Positions 8,020 through 16,163 of a DNA stretch of 43,620 nt are shown here, one piece after another. Origin of the DNA: Subtercola sp. Z020 (GTDB lineage: Bacteria > Actinomycetota > Actinomycetes > Actinomycetales > Microbacteriaceae); contig NZ_PSTT01000027.1 of assembly GCF_002931235.1 (NCBI RefSeq), positions 1-43,620 on the forward strand, read 5' to 3'. The notes below the pieces were generated by a model. It worked only from the letters and a program-made list of their open reading frames with translations, searched no databases and was not told the DNA's origin. Positions within the stretch are counted from its first letter, which is position 1. The number at the start of each line of letters is the position of its first letter. The translations under genes and the position numbers were made by a program.

Positions 8020-8717
8020 GAGAGTCGCCTCGGCCCGGCATCCCGCGCCCGCACGGTGTGGTCGAAAGCCCGGCAGACGGCGTGCAGGGCGATGAGCTGC
8101 GCCTCCTGCACGTTCGCTGAGGGCCCGGGCAGCGCGATGTGCTCGTCGCACGCCTCGCAGAGCGGGTTCGGGCCCCGCCCGGTGAGGGCCCAGGTGGTGA
8201 GGCCGAGGCGCCGCGCTGTGGCAGCGGCCGCCAGCAGGTTTGCGCTCGATCCGCTCGTCGACAGCAGCATCAGCACGTCGCCCGGGCGGCCGTGGCCCGC
8301 AACCTGGCGGGCGTAGACCTGGTCGAAGCCGTAGTCGTTAGCGATCGCTGTCACGCTCGACGTGTCGGCGTGCAGGGCGATGGCCGAGAAGGGGCGCCGA
8401 TCGCCGTCGAACCGGCCGACCAGCTCGGCCGAGAGGTGTTGCGCTTCGGCGGCCGAACCGCCGTTGCCCGCCGTGAGCAGGCGGCCGCCGGCCATCAGCC
8501 GCTCGGCGAGCTCGCAGCCCCACGCGCTCAGCACGGCGGCGTTCTCCTGCAGGGCCGAGAGCGTGGGGGCGAGCGAGTCGAGGTGCAGGTCGACGGCCGA
8601 CCGGGCGGCCTGCCGCTCGGCGTTCTGCGGGCTGTCGCGAGGTGCAGTGCGCCCCGTCGCGGTCGTCGCGGTCGCGGCCGTCGCGGTCGTCGCGGTCGTC
8701 GCGGTCGAGAGGGTCAT
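8016..8717 (-). CDS. gmhA: Sedoheptulose 7-phosphate isomerase
   Basis: The 233-residue product has one SIS domain and matches GmhA, which converts sedoheptulose 7-phosphate to D-glycero-D-manno-heptose 7-phosphate, the first committed step of heptose activation. Visible are the phosphate loop GNGGSAAEAQHL (84-95), which contains the catalytic Glu, then HADTSSVTAIANDYGFD (117-132), STSGSSANL (153-161), and the C-terminal EAQLIALH (206-213) with the catalytic His. The first 25 residues are an unusual Thr/Ala-only stretch encoded by gtcgcg repeats, which adds about 30 residues compared with typical GmhA. It overlaps the neighbours on both sides by 4 bp, so it is in the core of the heptose operon. 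Confidence 0.92.
   Translation of the reverse strand: MTLSTATTATTATAATATTATGRTAPRDSPQNAERQAARSAVDLHLDSLAPTLSALQENAAVLSAWGCELAERLMAGGRLLTAGNGGSAAEAQHLSAELVGRFDGDRRPFSAIALHADTSSVTAIANDYGFDQVYARQVAGHGRPGDVLMLLSTSGSSANLLAAAATARRLGLTTWALTGRGPNPLCEACDEHIALPGPSANVQEAQLIALHAVCRAFDHTVRARDAGPRRLS
8656..8707. repeat. gtcgcggtc simple repeat in the 5' end of gmhA
   Basis: About six short units of gtcgcggtc / gtcgcg make up codons 4-21 of gmhA and give a Thr/Ala-only N-terminus before the conserved SIS domain. Confidence 0.6.
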
Positions 8718-9967
8718 CGCAGGGCCCCCGTCAGCGACGTGCCGACCCGGGGCCGGGCGGTGCGGGCGATCGTCTGCCGGTACACCCGGGCCGTCTCCGC
8801 GGCCACCCGCGTCCATGAGTAGCGGCCGCGCACCCGCACCCGGCCCGCGTCGCCGAAGGCCCTGAGGCGCGCCGGGTCGGCGAGCAGGTCGGCGACGGCG
8901 GCCGCGATCGCGTCGGGATCGCGCGGAGGAACGAGCAGCCCGGTCACGCCGTTCACGACGCTGTCGGTGAGACCCCCGACCGCCGAGGCGATCACCGGCA
9001 CGCCGCAGGCCATCGCCTCCAGGGGCACGATGCCGAACGGTTCGTACCACGGGGCGCAGACCACTATGTCGGCCGAGCGCAGCACCGCCGGCATCTCCGC
9101 GGGGTTCACCTGCCCGCGGAGGCGTACCCGGTCGCCGATACCGAGCCCCTCTGCCAGGTCGAGCAGCCGCTTCACCTCCGGGTCACTCGCCGCGATCGAC
9201 GGAGTGAGCGACCCGCCGACGATCATCAGTTCGACATCGTCGCGGGTGGTCGCGGTCAGAAGGCCGAGTGCCTCGATGACGAGGTCGACCCCCTTTCTCG
9301 GCACCAGGCGGCCGACGGTCATGATGCGGTGCGGCCGGCCCCGCTGCTCCGCCTCGCCGTCGGGGGTGAAGTGCTCGACGTCGACCCCGCACGGAGCAAC
9401 GGAGATGCGGGCGGGGTCGACACCGAGCGTCTTCAACTCGAAGGCCTCGTCGGAGCAGGTCGCGATGATCGCGTCTGCACTCCGGCCCACCCACGGCTCG
9501 AGGAACTCCCGCTCGGCGGGGCTCGTGTCCTCCGCACCCTGGTGCCGGCGTTTGACGACGCCGAGGGCGTGGAACGTGTGCACGACGGGAACCGGTCGCA
9601 GCGACCGACGGGCGGCGTCGAGGGCGGCGACCCCCGACATCCAGAAGTGACTGTGCACGATCTCGGGGCGACTGCGCTGCCAGTCCGCAGCGAGCCCCTC
9701 CGCGAGTGCCGGCATGAAGGGCAGCAGCTGGTCTTTGGGTATCGGTTCGGGCGGGCCCGCCGTCACATTGACCACCTCGACGCCCGGGGCGAGCGGCACA
9801 CGCTCAGGCGTCGTGGGGTCGTCCCTGCGGGTGTACACGGTGACGAGGTGGCCTGCCGCGGCGAGCGCCGTCGACAGCGCGGCGACGTGCACGTTCTGTC
9901 CGCCCGCATCCACCCCGCCGAGCACCGCGAGCGGGCTGGCGTGCTCGGAGACCATCGAAATCCTCAT
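8714..9967 (-). CDS. GT4-family glycosyltransferase
   Basis: The 417-residue product is a GT-B glycosyltransferase of family 4 (MshA/sucrose-phosphate-synthase-like branch). It has GGVDAGGQNVHV at 17-28, the HSHFWMSG segment near 105-112, VGRLVPRKG near 218-226 at the start of the donor domain, and the EX7E motif EPFGIVPLE at 309-317 that binds the nucleotide sugar. An AAGGAGT ribosome-binding site lies six bases before the ATG at 9967. It overlaps both gmhA downstream and the next glycosyltransferase upstream by 4 bp. In the heptose operon it would transfer a hexose or heptose to the growing glycan; MshA itself (mycothiol synthesis) is a possible alternative on sequence class, but the operon context argues against it. 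Confidence 0.85.
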   Translation of the reverse strand: MRISMVSEHASPLAVLGGVDAGGQNVHVAALSTALAAAGHLVTVYTRRDDPTTPERVPLAPGVEVVNVTAGPPEPIPKDQLLPFMPALAEGLAADWQRSRPEIVHSHFWMSGVAALDAARRSLRPVPVVHTFHALGVVKRRHQGAEDTSPAEREFLEPWVGRSADAIIATCSDEAFELKTLGVDPARISVAPCGVDVEHFTPDGEAEQRGRPHRIMTVGRLVPRKGVDLVIEALGLLTATTRDDVELMIVGGSLTPSIAASDPEVKRLLDLAEGLGIGDRVRLRGQVNPAEMPAVLRSADIVVCAPWYEPFGIVPLEAMACGVPVIASAVGGLTDSVVNGVTGLLVPPRDPDAIAAAVADLLADPARLRAFGDAGRVRVRGRYSWTRVAAETARVYRQTIARTARPRVGTSLTGALR

Positions 9968-11046
9968 GGGGCGACTCCTTCGTGTGAGAACGCGCGGGCA
10001 GGGCTGCCGGCGCGGGCGGGTGGGGTCTGCGTCGGGCGCTCCCGGCGATGACTCCGGATGCTGTGCCGCTCGACCGCCTCGGCGAGCACGCCGTTCCACC
10101 GGTCGAGGAACGCCGAGAGACCAAAGTGCGCGAGCGCGAACCCCCGGGCCGCCGCGCCCCGCCGCGCCGCCTCCTCCGGGTCGTCGAGCAGCAGCCGCGT
10201 CGCGCGCACGAGGGCGTCGACGTCGGGCGAGATCGCGCCGGCCTCCGGCGGCACCGCGAGCGTCGCCTCTGTCGCCGCAAGCGCGACCACCGGCATCCCG
10301 AGGTGCATCGCTTCGAGCAGCGTCAGGCCGAGCGAGGTCCAGCGGAACGGATGGACGTACACCCGCCGCTCGGCGAGCGCGGCGTGCAGTCGGGCCGGAG
10401 GCAGGTCGCCGAGAATGCGGAACCGGTCGGCGACGGCGGGGCTGGCGCCCGCGTGCGCGGCGAGGGCGGAGGGCAGGGCATCCGTTCCCATCCCGAACAC
10501 ATCGACGGGGCCGACTTCGGCGAAGCGCGGCAGCAGGTCGGTGCCGGTCACCCGCCAGCGCCGCACCGGCTCGTTGATGACGACGGCCGTTCGCACCAGC
10601 GCGCCGGTGTAGAGCGCCCCCGGATCGGGAACGCCGTGCTCGACCACGGTGGTCGGCGCCCGGCCGGAATCCCACATCAGGTCGTTGAAGTGCGTGACGT
10701 GCACGAGCGGGATGTCGCTCTGCTCCGCCAGCGGATGCAGCGCGTTCGGCACGTCGCCCTTCGGCGTGTTGTGCTCGACGTAGACGGCCGGGATGTCGCG
10801 GCCCGGCCGCCTGCCGAGCAGCCGTTCGACCTCGGCCAGCTCGTCGGGGCGCTGCAGCACGACGACATCGACCCCGGCAGCGGACAGGTCGCCGGGCGCC
10901 ACCTCGACCGCGTTCGGCCAGTCGCGGCCGCCGCGACCGAGCCCCCACGGGCCGCCCTCTGCCGTCGTCGGCAGCAGGTACCGGTGCGGGCCGCGCACGA
11001 ACGACTCGGCCCAGCCGCCGTGCACGTGCCAGAGCAGAACCCTCAT
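9964..11046 (-). CDS. Glycosyltransferase, GT-B fold
   Basis: The 360-residue product looks like a GT-B glycosyltransferase. It starts LLWHVHGGWAESFVRG, has a VEHNTPKGDVPNALHP segment near 90-104, and a C-terminal donor part with YVHPFRWTSLGLTLLEAM, in which the Glu of LLEAM is the last Glu of the family EX7E region while the first position is not clearly a Glu. The C-terminal 35 residues are Pro/Arg-rich and probably disordered. It overlaps the GT4 gene downstream and the GT9 gene upstream by 4 bp each. The donor and acceptor cannot be told; context suggests one sugar of the same heptose-containing glycan. Confidence 0.78.
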   Translation of the reverse strand: MRVLLWHVHGGWAESFVRGPHRYLLPTTAEGGPWGLGRGGRDWPNAVEVAPGDLSAAGVDVVVLQRPDELAEVERLLGRRPGRDIPAVYVEHNTPKGDVPNALHPLAEQSDIPLVHVTHFNDLMWDSGRAPTTVVEHGVPDPGALYTGALVRTAVVINEPVRRWRVTGTDLLPRFAEVGPVDVFGMGTDALPSALAAHAGASPAVADRFRILGDLPPARLHAALAERRVYVHPFRWTSLGLTLLEAMHLGMPVVALAATEATLAVPPEAGAISPDVDALVRATRLLLDDPEEAARRGAAARGFALAHFGLSAFLDRWNGVLAEAVERHSIRSHRRERPTQTPPARAGSPARAFSHEGVAP

Positions 11047-12263
11047 CGGAACACCCCCGCGCGCACCCGGTCGGCGCCCGTGTCACGGCCGGCACTCGCA
11101 GCCAGTTCGAGGCAGGCGTCGACCACCTCGTCGGCGCTCACCCCCGCCAGGCAGGGATGACCCTCGACCGGGCACTCCCTGGCCCTGCTCCCGCGGCACG
11201 GGGAGTGCTGGTCGCCGAGCAACCGGAGCGGCACACCGTACGGCGCCCAGCGCACCGCGGGAACGACGGGCGAGAACAGGCTCACGACGGGCGTTCCGAC
11301 GGCGGCGGCGAGATGCGCGGGGCCGGTGTTGCCGACGATGACGGCGGCGGCACCCTGCAGCACGGCGGCCAGCGTCTCGACGTCGCTCCGACCCGCGAGG
11401 TCGAGCACCCGCCCGCGGCCACGGCCTCCGTCGCCGCCACCGCTGGCACCACCACCCCCGTCGCCGCCGCTGGCACCACCACCCCCGGCACCACCAACGC
11501 CACCGCCACCGCCACCGCCGTCAGCAGTACCGCCACCCGGATGCCCCGCCACCCGCGCCGCCAGCTCCCGCTCGGCGGGCGCTCCCGTCACCACCACGTT
11601 CACCCCCCGCTCGGCGAGTAGCGCGACCGCCTCGCCGCACCTCGCGGCGGGCCACTGCCGCGCCCCGACCGCCGCGCCCGGATGCAGCACGACATACGGC
11701 TGCCCGCCGAGCGGCGCGAGGAGGCCGCGCGCCGCGGCCCGTGCTCCCCCGCCGACACCGACCCGCAGCGCACCGTCGTCACCGGGCGGCAGGGCGAACC
11801 CCGCAGCCGCCGCGATCTGCAGCGCCCGCTCCGGTTCGGGCTGGTCCTCAGCGAGATCTTCACCAGGGCGCAGCCGCGTGTCGAGCAGCGTGCCGGCGAA
11901 GTCCACCGAGGCACCGGTGATCGAACGCACGCCCGCCAGTCGCAGCAGCAGCGCGAGCGGGAGCGGCGACTGGTGGAACGAGGTGAGGATGACGGCGGCA
12001 TCGGGGTCGGCCGAAGCGACGAGCGCCGACAGCTCGGCGATCGACTCCGGGGTCACCTCCGACGTCGGCGTCGTGATCCAGGGGCAGTTCCAGACGAGAA
12101 CGTGGTCGACGCCCGGCAGCAGACGGGCGGCCGGTGCGCCCTGCGGGCTGACGAGCATCCAGACCCCGTCGACATCGCTGCGCGCAGCGATCGCGCGCAC
12201 GGAGGGGCCGGCGACCAGCACGTCGCCGAGGCTGTCGAGGCGGGCGACCAGCACGCGCGTCAC
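11043..12263 (-). CDS. Glycosyltransferase family 9 with Gly-rich insertion
   Basis: The 406-residue product is a GT9 protein: RLDSLGDVLVAGPSVRAI near the N-terminus, VVLHPGAAVGARQWP opening the second domain, VGNTGPAHLAAAVGTPVVSLF at the nucleotide-sugar site, and a C-terminal Cys cluster (SPCRG, ECPVEGHPCL). The site has NTGxxH rather than DSGxxH, as in some GT9 subgroups. Between the domains, at about residues 242-281, is a 40-residue stretch of almost only Gly, Ala, Ser and Asp, encoded by tandem repeats and not part of the normal fold. The GTG start at 12263 overlaps the end of gmhB (GTGA), and the stop overlaps the next gene, so it is translationally coupled on both sides. Confidence 0.86.
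   Translation of the reverse strand: MTRVLVARLDSLGDVLVAGPSVRAIAARSDVDGVWMLVSPQGAPAARLLPGVDHVLVWNCPWITTPTSEVTPESIAELSALVASADPDAAVILTSFHQSPLPLALLLRLAGVRSITGASVDFAGTLLDTRLRPGEDLAEDQPEPERALQIAAAAGFALPPGDDGALRVGVGGGARAAARGLLAPLGGQPYVVLHPGAAVGARQWPAARCGEAVALLAERGVNVVVTGAPAERELAARVAGHPGGGTADGGGGGGGVGGAGGGGASGGDGGGGASGGGDGGRGRGRVLDLAGRSDVETLAAVLQGAAAVIVGNTGPAHLAAAVGTPVVSLFSPVVPAVRWAPYGVPLRLLGDQHSPCRGSRARECPVEGHPCLAGVSADEVVDACLELAASAGRDTGADRVRAGVFR
11419..11538. repeat. Tandem repeats encoding a Gly-rich insertion in a GT9 gene
   Basis: Two near-identical units (30 bp at 11431-11460 and 27 bp at 11461-11487) are followed by ccaccg-type triplet repeats to about 11538. All unit lengths are multiples of three, so the frame is kept. 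Confidence 0.7.
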
Positions 12264-12796
12264 GGCGCCAGCCCCAGAACACGCATCGCGCCCTCGAGAT
12301 CGTCGGCGACCGCGCCGGCCGAGTCGATCTCCTCGGCGCGGGTCGCGGCCGTGGGCACCAGCACCGAGCGCGATCCCGCCGCCCGCGCCGCCTCGACATC
12401 GGCACCGATGTCGCCGACCATGGCGAGGTCGCCCGGCGCGAGCCCGAGCTTCGCGGCCGCCGAGAGGAGCATGCCGGGGCGGGGCTTGCGGCAGCCGCAG
12501 CCCTCGTCTTCGCGGTGCGGGCAGATCTCCCACACGTCGAAATCGCCGAGCTGCCGCTCGATCTCGGCGTTGACCGCCTGCGCCTGCTGCACCGTGATCA
12601 GGCCCCGCCCGATCGCGGACTGGTTCGTGACCACGCCGACCCGCACCCCGGCCGAGCGCAGACCGTCGAGCACGCGGCGCGCGACAGGCATCACCTCGAC
12701 GCGGCGAGGGTCGCCGTTGTACGGAACGTCGACCACCAGGGTGCCGTCCCTGTCGAAGAGCACGGCCCGTGGCGGTGGCGGTGTTGCAACGTTCAT
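12260..12796 (-). CDS. gmhB: Heptose 1,7-bisphosphate 7-phosphatase
   Basis: The 178-residue product is an HAD-superfamily phosphatase of the GmhB/histidinol-phosphatase type, which removes the C7 phosphate from heptose 1,7-bisphosphate between the kinase and adenylyltransferase steps of HldE. It has motif I FDRDGTLV (about 14-21), motif II TNQSAIGRG, the zinc-binding group CPH followed by CGC just after it, motif III KPRPGM and motif IV GDIGADVEAA. Size is normal. The ATG at 12796 begins the seven-gene heptose operon; it is divergent from the GT9 gene at 12893 with 96 bases between. Histidinol-phosphate phosphatase is the other possibility on sequence alone, but gmhA and hldE in the same operon decide for GmhB. 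Confidence 0.9.
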   Translation of the reverse strand: MNVATPPPPRAVLFDRDGTLVVDVPYNGDPRRVEVMPVARRVLDGLRSAGVRVGVVTNQSAIGRGLITVQQAQAVNAEIERQLGDFDVWEICPHREDEGCGCRKPRPGMLLSAAAKLGLAPGDLAMVGDIGADVEAARAAGSRSVLVPTAATRAEEIDSAGAVADDLEGAMRVLGLAP

Positions 12797-12892
12797 GGCA
12801 ACGGTGTTCCCGCCTTCCTGCCCGGCTAAACCTCTTGCCGCCCGGTGCCGTCGCCTCTTCTCTGCGGGGCAGAAAGGGTGTAGTGGTGAAGG

Positions 12893-13876
12893 GTGACGAC
12901 CCCCGATACAGCCGACCTGCGCCCCGAGGTGCTTCTCCTTCGAACGCTGAAACTCGGCGATCTGCTGGTGGCCGTACCCGCCATCCACGCCGTGCGCCGA
13001 GCGCTGCCCGGACATCGCCTGGTGCTCGCGATGCCCGGCTGGCTCGAACCGGTCACCCGGTTGGTGGGCGGGGTGGATGCCCTGCTGCCCACCCCCGGGC
13101 TCGACGACCCGCTCCCCCTGCCGCCCGGCCGCATCGACACCGCGATCAACCTGCACGGCCGCGGGCCCGAGAGTGACTCGCTGATCGCGCTGTTGGAGCC
13201 CCGGCACACGATCGGTCACTCGACAGCGGGTTTCGGCGGCCCGGAGTGGCGCGACGGCATGCTCGAACGCGCCCGGTGGGCCCGCCTGGTCGAGGCGCAC
13301 GGGATGCCCGCCGACCCCGACGATGTGGCGCTCGAGGGCGTGACGCCGCCCGCGCCCGTCGACGACGCCGTCGTCGTGCACGTCGGCGCGTTCTACGGGT
13401 CGAGGCGCTGGCCCGCCGAGCGGTTCGCGAAGGTCGCGGAGGCCCTCCGGGGCGACGGGCACCGCATCATCTTCACGGGCAGCGAGGCCGAGCGGCCGCG
13501 CGCCGAGGAGGTCGCCCGCCTCGGCGGGTTCGGCCCCGAGAGCGTCTCGGCGGGCCGCCTGGCGCTCGACGAGTTCGCCGCTGTGGTGAAGTCGGCGCGG
13601 CTCGTGGTCTCGGCCGACACCGGTGCGGCTCATCTCGCGTCGGCCTACGGAATCCCCTCCGTCGTGCTCTTCGGCCCTGCTCCACCCGAAGAGTGGGGGC
13701 CGCCCGCCTCGGGCCCGCACGTCGTGCTGACGGATGCCCGGCAGCGGAGGGGCGACGCCTTCGCCGACGCCCCCGACCCCGCGATCCTCGCCGTGCAGGT
13801 CGCAGACGTGCTCGCGGCAGGCCGCTCCCTGCTCGCCGACAGCGCTGCACGGCGGGCGGGCACGGCACGCGGCTGA
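12893..13876 (+). CDS. Glycosyltransferase family 9 (heptosyltransferase-like)
   Basis: The 327-residue product is the third GT9 protein of the locus. It has LLRTLKLGDLLVAVPAIHAV near the N-terminus, VVVHVGAFYGSRRWP opening the C-terminal domain, and SADTGAAHLASAYGIPSVVLFG with the DTGxxH site found in LPS heptosyltransferases. It lacks the Cys cluster of the other two. The start is taken as GTG at 12893; there is no good Shine-Dalgarno, and TAGTGG six bases upstream could be a weak -10 of a leaderless transcript. It is divergent from gmhB and convergent with the sigma factor gene. Likely role: transfer of a heptose to a membrane-linked or soluble acceptor in the cytoplasm. Confidence 0.85.
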   Translation: MTTPDTADLRPEVLLLRTLKLGDLLVAVPAIHAVRRALPGHRLVLAMPGWLEPVTRLVGGVDALLPTPGLDDPLPLPPGRIDTAINLHGRGPESDSLIALLEPRHTIGHSTAGFGGPEWRDGMLERARWARLVEAHGMPADPDDVALEGVTPPAPVDDAVVVHVGAFYGSRRWPAERFAKVAEALRGDGHRIIFTGSEAERPRAEEVARLGGFGPESVSAGRLALDEFAAVVKSARLVVSADTGAAHLASAYGIPSVVLFGPAPPEEWGPPASGPHVVLTDARQRRGDAFADAPDPAILAVQVADVLAAGRSLLADSAARRAGTARG

Positions 13877-13900
13877 GGAGGTCGGGGCCGCCGCCGGCGG

Positions 13901-14752
13901 TCAGGCCGCGCTCGGCACCGCCGCGGCATCCAGAACCGCGACCCTCACCCCGTCTGGCGCCGACGCGGGCAACTCGCTCAGCAGCGTGCGGAGCAGCGCG
14001 AGCGACCGGCCGAGCAGTCGCGAGACGTGCATCTGGGTGATGCCGATCTGCTCCGCGATCTCTGCCTGCGTCTTCTCCTCGAAGAAACGCAGGTACAGGA
14101 TGCGGCGCTCCCGCTCGGCCAGCGCGCCGAGTGCCCACGAGAGCACCTGCAGCGTGTCAATGCGCTCGAACCGTTCGTCGTCGACGCCGATCGAGACACC
14201 CAGGCTGATGTCGGCGTCGTCGGCCGCCGGCGCGTCGAGCGAGGTGGGGCGCAGGCTGTTGTGCGCGGCGAGCGCCTGCTCGACGTCGGCCGCCTTCTCC
14301 CCCAGCGCCTCGCTGAGTTCGCCGACCGACGGCATGCGGCCGAGACTCTGGGCCAACCGCGGAACGAGCGCGTTCGTGCGGGCCCACAGCTCCTGCACGC
14401 TGCGCGGCGGGCGCACCACCCAGCCGACATCACGCAGGTGCCGCTTGATCTCACCGGTGATCGTGGGCACGGCGAACGCGACGAAGTCCCCTCCCTTCCC
14501 GGACTCGTACCGGTGCGAGGCCTTGATCAGCCCGACGCGCGCCACCTGCCGCAGATCGTCGAACTCGTGCTGCGACCCCGGGCGGCTGTAGCGGCGAGCC
14601 AGAGCGTCGGCGAGTTCGAGGTGGTCGACGACCACACGATCGATGCACGCCTGCCTCTCGCTCGGTCGGGCATCCAGAGCAGCGTCGAACAGCTCGGCGG
14701 TCGCGGCCTTCTTCTCGGCCCAGCGCTCGGTTCGGTCGGTGAGCGGCGGCAT
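13901..14752 (-). CDS. RNA polymerase sigma factor, SigB/SigF type (group 3)
   Basis: The 283-residue product is an alternative sigma-70 factor with regions 2, 3 and 4. Region 2 contains DDLRQVARVGLIKASHRYE and FVAFAVPTITGEIKRHLRD, followed by the SigB/F-typical VVRPPRSVQEL. Region 4 ends with QAEIAEQIGITQMHVSRLL, the -35-binding helix-turn-helix. The preferred start is ATG at 14752 because a GGGG element lies five bases before it; a GTG at 14758 would add two residues. Group 3 sigma factors of actinobacteria serve general stress and envelope responses and are usually held by an RsbW-type anti-sigma factor, but no such gene is adjacent. Its place between the heptose cluster and another glycosyltransferase may mean that it controls cell-surface genes; that is inference. 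Confidence 0.9.
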   Translation of the reverse strand: MPPLTDRTERWAEKKAATAELFDAALDARPSERQACIDRVVVDHLELADALARRYSRPGSQHEFDDLRQVARVGLIKASHRYESGKGGDFVAFAVPTITGEIKRHLRDVGWVVRPPRSVQELWARTNALVPRLAQSLGRMPSVGELSEALGEKAADVEQALAAHNSLRPTSLDAPAADDADISLGVSIGVDDERFERIDTLQVLSWALGALAERERRILYLRFFEEKTQAEIAEQIGITQMHVSRLLGRSLALLRTLLSELPASAPDGVRVAVLDAAAVPSAA

Positions 14753-14819
14753 GTGCACCCCATCTGCGTCTCGAGGAACGGTTCAGCCGAACGCGCGGCG
14801 GGGCCGCGCTTCGGTGCAG

Positions 14820-14848
14820 ACAGAACAGCACTCGGGAATCGGTGTCAA
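14820..14848 (-). promoter_or_regulatory. Possible promoter upstream of the sigma factor gene
   Basis: On the minus strand a perfect TTGACA (14843-14848) is followed 17 bp later by TTCTGT (14820-14825), a weak -10. It lies between the GT2 and sigma genes and would give the sigma gene its own start. Confidence 0.25.
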
Positions 14849-14867
14849 AAGGGGTTGTCTTCTTCTC

Positions 14868-15809
14868 TCATTCGCGCAAGGCGAAGCCCGTCGGCGCCCG
14901 CGCCCGGTGCTGCTCGGGCCAGAGCAGGTCGAAGACGTCGACGCTGCGATTCGGCAACGTCGTGGGGGCCTCGAGGTGCACGGCGCCGCTCGGCAGGATG
15001 CCGGCTCCGCCGAACGCCTGCATCACCCGCCACTCGGCCGCCACGTCTTCTCCTGCGTGCTGCCGGGGCAGATCGGGGCCGAAGTCGAACCCGCCGACCG
15101 CCAGCAGGGCCGAGCGACGGTAGAGCACGCAGCCGCCGATCCACGCGACCTTGTAGGCGACCCACTCGTCGTCCGCCAGCGCGAGCCCGGCGGCGATGTG
15201 CGCGAGGTTGGCCGCGTTGTGCAGCCGCCAGCGTTCGAAACCGGGTGAGCCCCGGCGGATGTGCTCCGGATGCACGGCCCCTGCCCACCGTTCGAACGGC
15301 GCCTGCTCGGCCGGGCGGTGGTCGCCGAGGTACGAGAGCCCCTGCACGGCCGCACCGACGAAGCCGCAGTCGAGCACTCGGATGGCGTCGACCAGCCGGA
15401 CCAGCTGCCCCGGCTCCAGCCAGACATCGTCGTCGAGGTAGAGCACGAACTCGGCGACGGCGTGCTCGAGCAAGAACTGGCGCTGGGCGGCCATTCCGCG
15501 GGGCGGGCCGCTCTCGAGAACCCGCACCGGGCGCCCCTGTGCTTCGAGCACCCGGATCATCGACCGGATGCCCGGCTGCTGCAGGGGCGCTGCACCCGCG
15601 GCCTGGCTGCCGATCACGACGCGGAACGCCGGGGCGTCCTGCGCGGCGAGGCCGGCGAGGGTGACGGCCAGCTCGGTGACGCGATCGAGGGTGGGGATCA
15701 GAACGTCGACCGCAGGGGCGTGGAGTTCATGGCTCCCGGCACCCGAGCCCACGCGCGGCGCGCCCCACTCCTGGGAGCCCTTCCGGCTGCGTCCCAGGGT
15801 GGCGGCCAC
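14868..15809 (-). CDS. Glycosyltransferase family 2
   Basis: The product of about 313 residues is a GT-A glycosyltransferase of family 2. VDVLIPTLDRVTELAVTL is the typical first strand and helix, FVLYLDDDVWLEPGQL carries the metal-binding DDD (equivalent of DXD), and GGFDFGPDLPRQHAGEDVAAEWRV has the acceptor-side ED. The frame stays open upstream to 15923, but that part overlaps the DUF2795 gene in another frame and is not conserved-looking; a GTG at 15809 just after that gene is the best start, though GTG codons further in are also possible. No membrane segment is visible. It probably adds a sugar to a surface glycan; donor unknown. It follows the DUF2795 gene by about 20 bases. Confidence 0.8.
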   Translation of the reverse strand: MAATLGRSRKGSQEWGAPRVGSGAGSHELHAPAVDVLIPTLDRVTELAVTLAGLAAQDAPAFRVVIGSQAAGAAPLQQPGIRSMIRVLEAQGRPVRVLESGPPRGMAAQRQFLLEHAVAEFVLYLDDDVWLEPGQLVRLVDAIRVLDCGFVGAAVQGLSYLGDHRPAEQAPFERWAGAVHPEHIRRGSPGFERWRLHNAANLAHIAAGLALADDEWVAYKVAWIGGCVLYRRSALLAVGGFDFGPDLPRQHAGEDVAAEWRVMQAFGGAGILPSGAVHLEAPTTLPNRSVDVFDLLWPEQHRARAPTGFALRE

Positions 15810-15828
15810 GAGCTGCTCGTCTCCGGCG

Positions 15829-16023
15829 CTAGGAACCGGAGACGGCGCTCGAAACCGCCGTCGGGCTGTCGAATGAATCGGCGCCCGCGTTCGTGAGAGC
15901 ATCGACGATGTCGTCGGGGGCACCGTTCTTCCTGGCCGTCTCGATCAACTCATCCCGGCTCGCCGGGTAGTCGACTCCGCCGAGGTACTTCTGCAGCTGG
16001 ATGGGGTTCGGTGTCTCGCTCAT
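15829..16023 (-). CDS. DUF2795 family protein
   Basis: The 64-residue product matches the small DUF2795 family of actinobacteria: the stretch IQLQKYLGGVDYPASRDEL and then IETARKNGAPDDIVDAL is the typical two-helix core, which in this family often lies in a winged or HU-like compact fold. The C-terminal 15 residues are Ser/Ala-rich. The ATG at 16023 is clear. It lies just upstream of the GT2 gene and divergent from the acidic gene at 16176. Function is not known for the family. Confidence 0.85.
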   Translation of the reverse strand: MSETPNPIQLQKYLGGVDYPASRDELIETARKNGAPDDIVDALTNAGADSFDSPTAVSSAVSGS

Positions 16024-16163
16024 GCAGAGATTCCAGCACCATCGATACGCCGTGTGACGGGGTTGCCTGTCTGCAGGAGCAGAAGATACAAAGAGGGGTT
16101 GCGCCGAAGCATCCAGAGCGTCCGGTCGAAAGCAAGCCCCTGCCCGCCGGCGACGGTTGGGCC

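Noticed and set aside
6028-8316. Long plus-strand open frame opposite the SDR, hldE2 and gmhA genes
   Set aside because: The minus strand carries clear catalytic motifs; the plus frame has none and is Arg-rich.
8714-9967. Calling the GT4 gene mshA (mycothiol synthesis)
   Set aside because: The N-terminal motif is similar, but it overlaps heptose genes on both sides, so a role in the same glycan is more likely; the gene symbol was not given.
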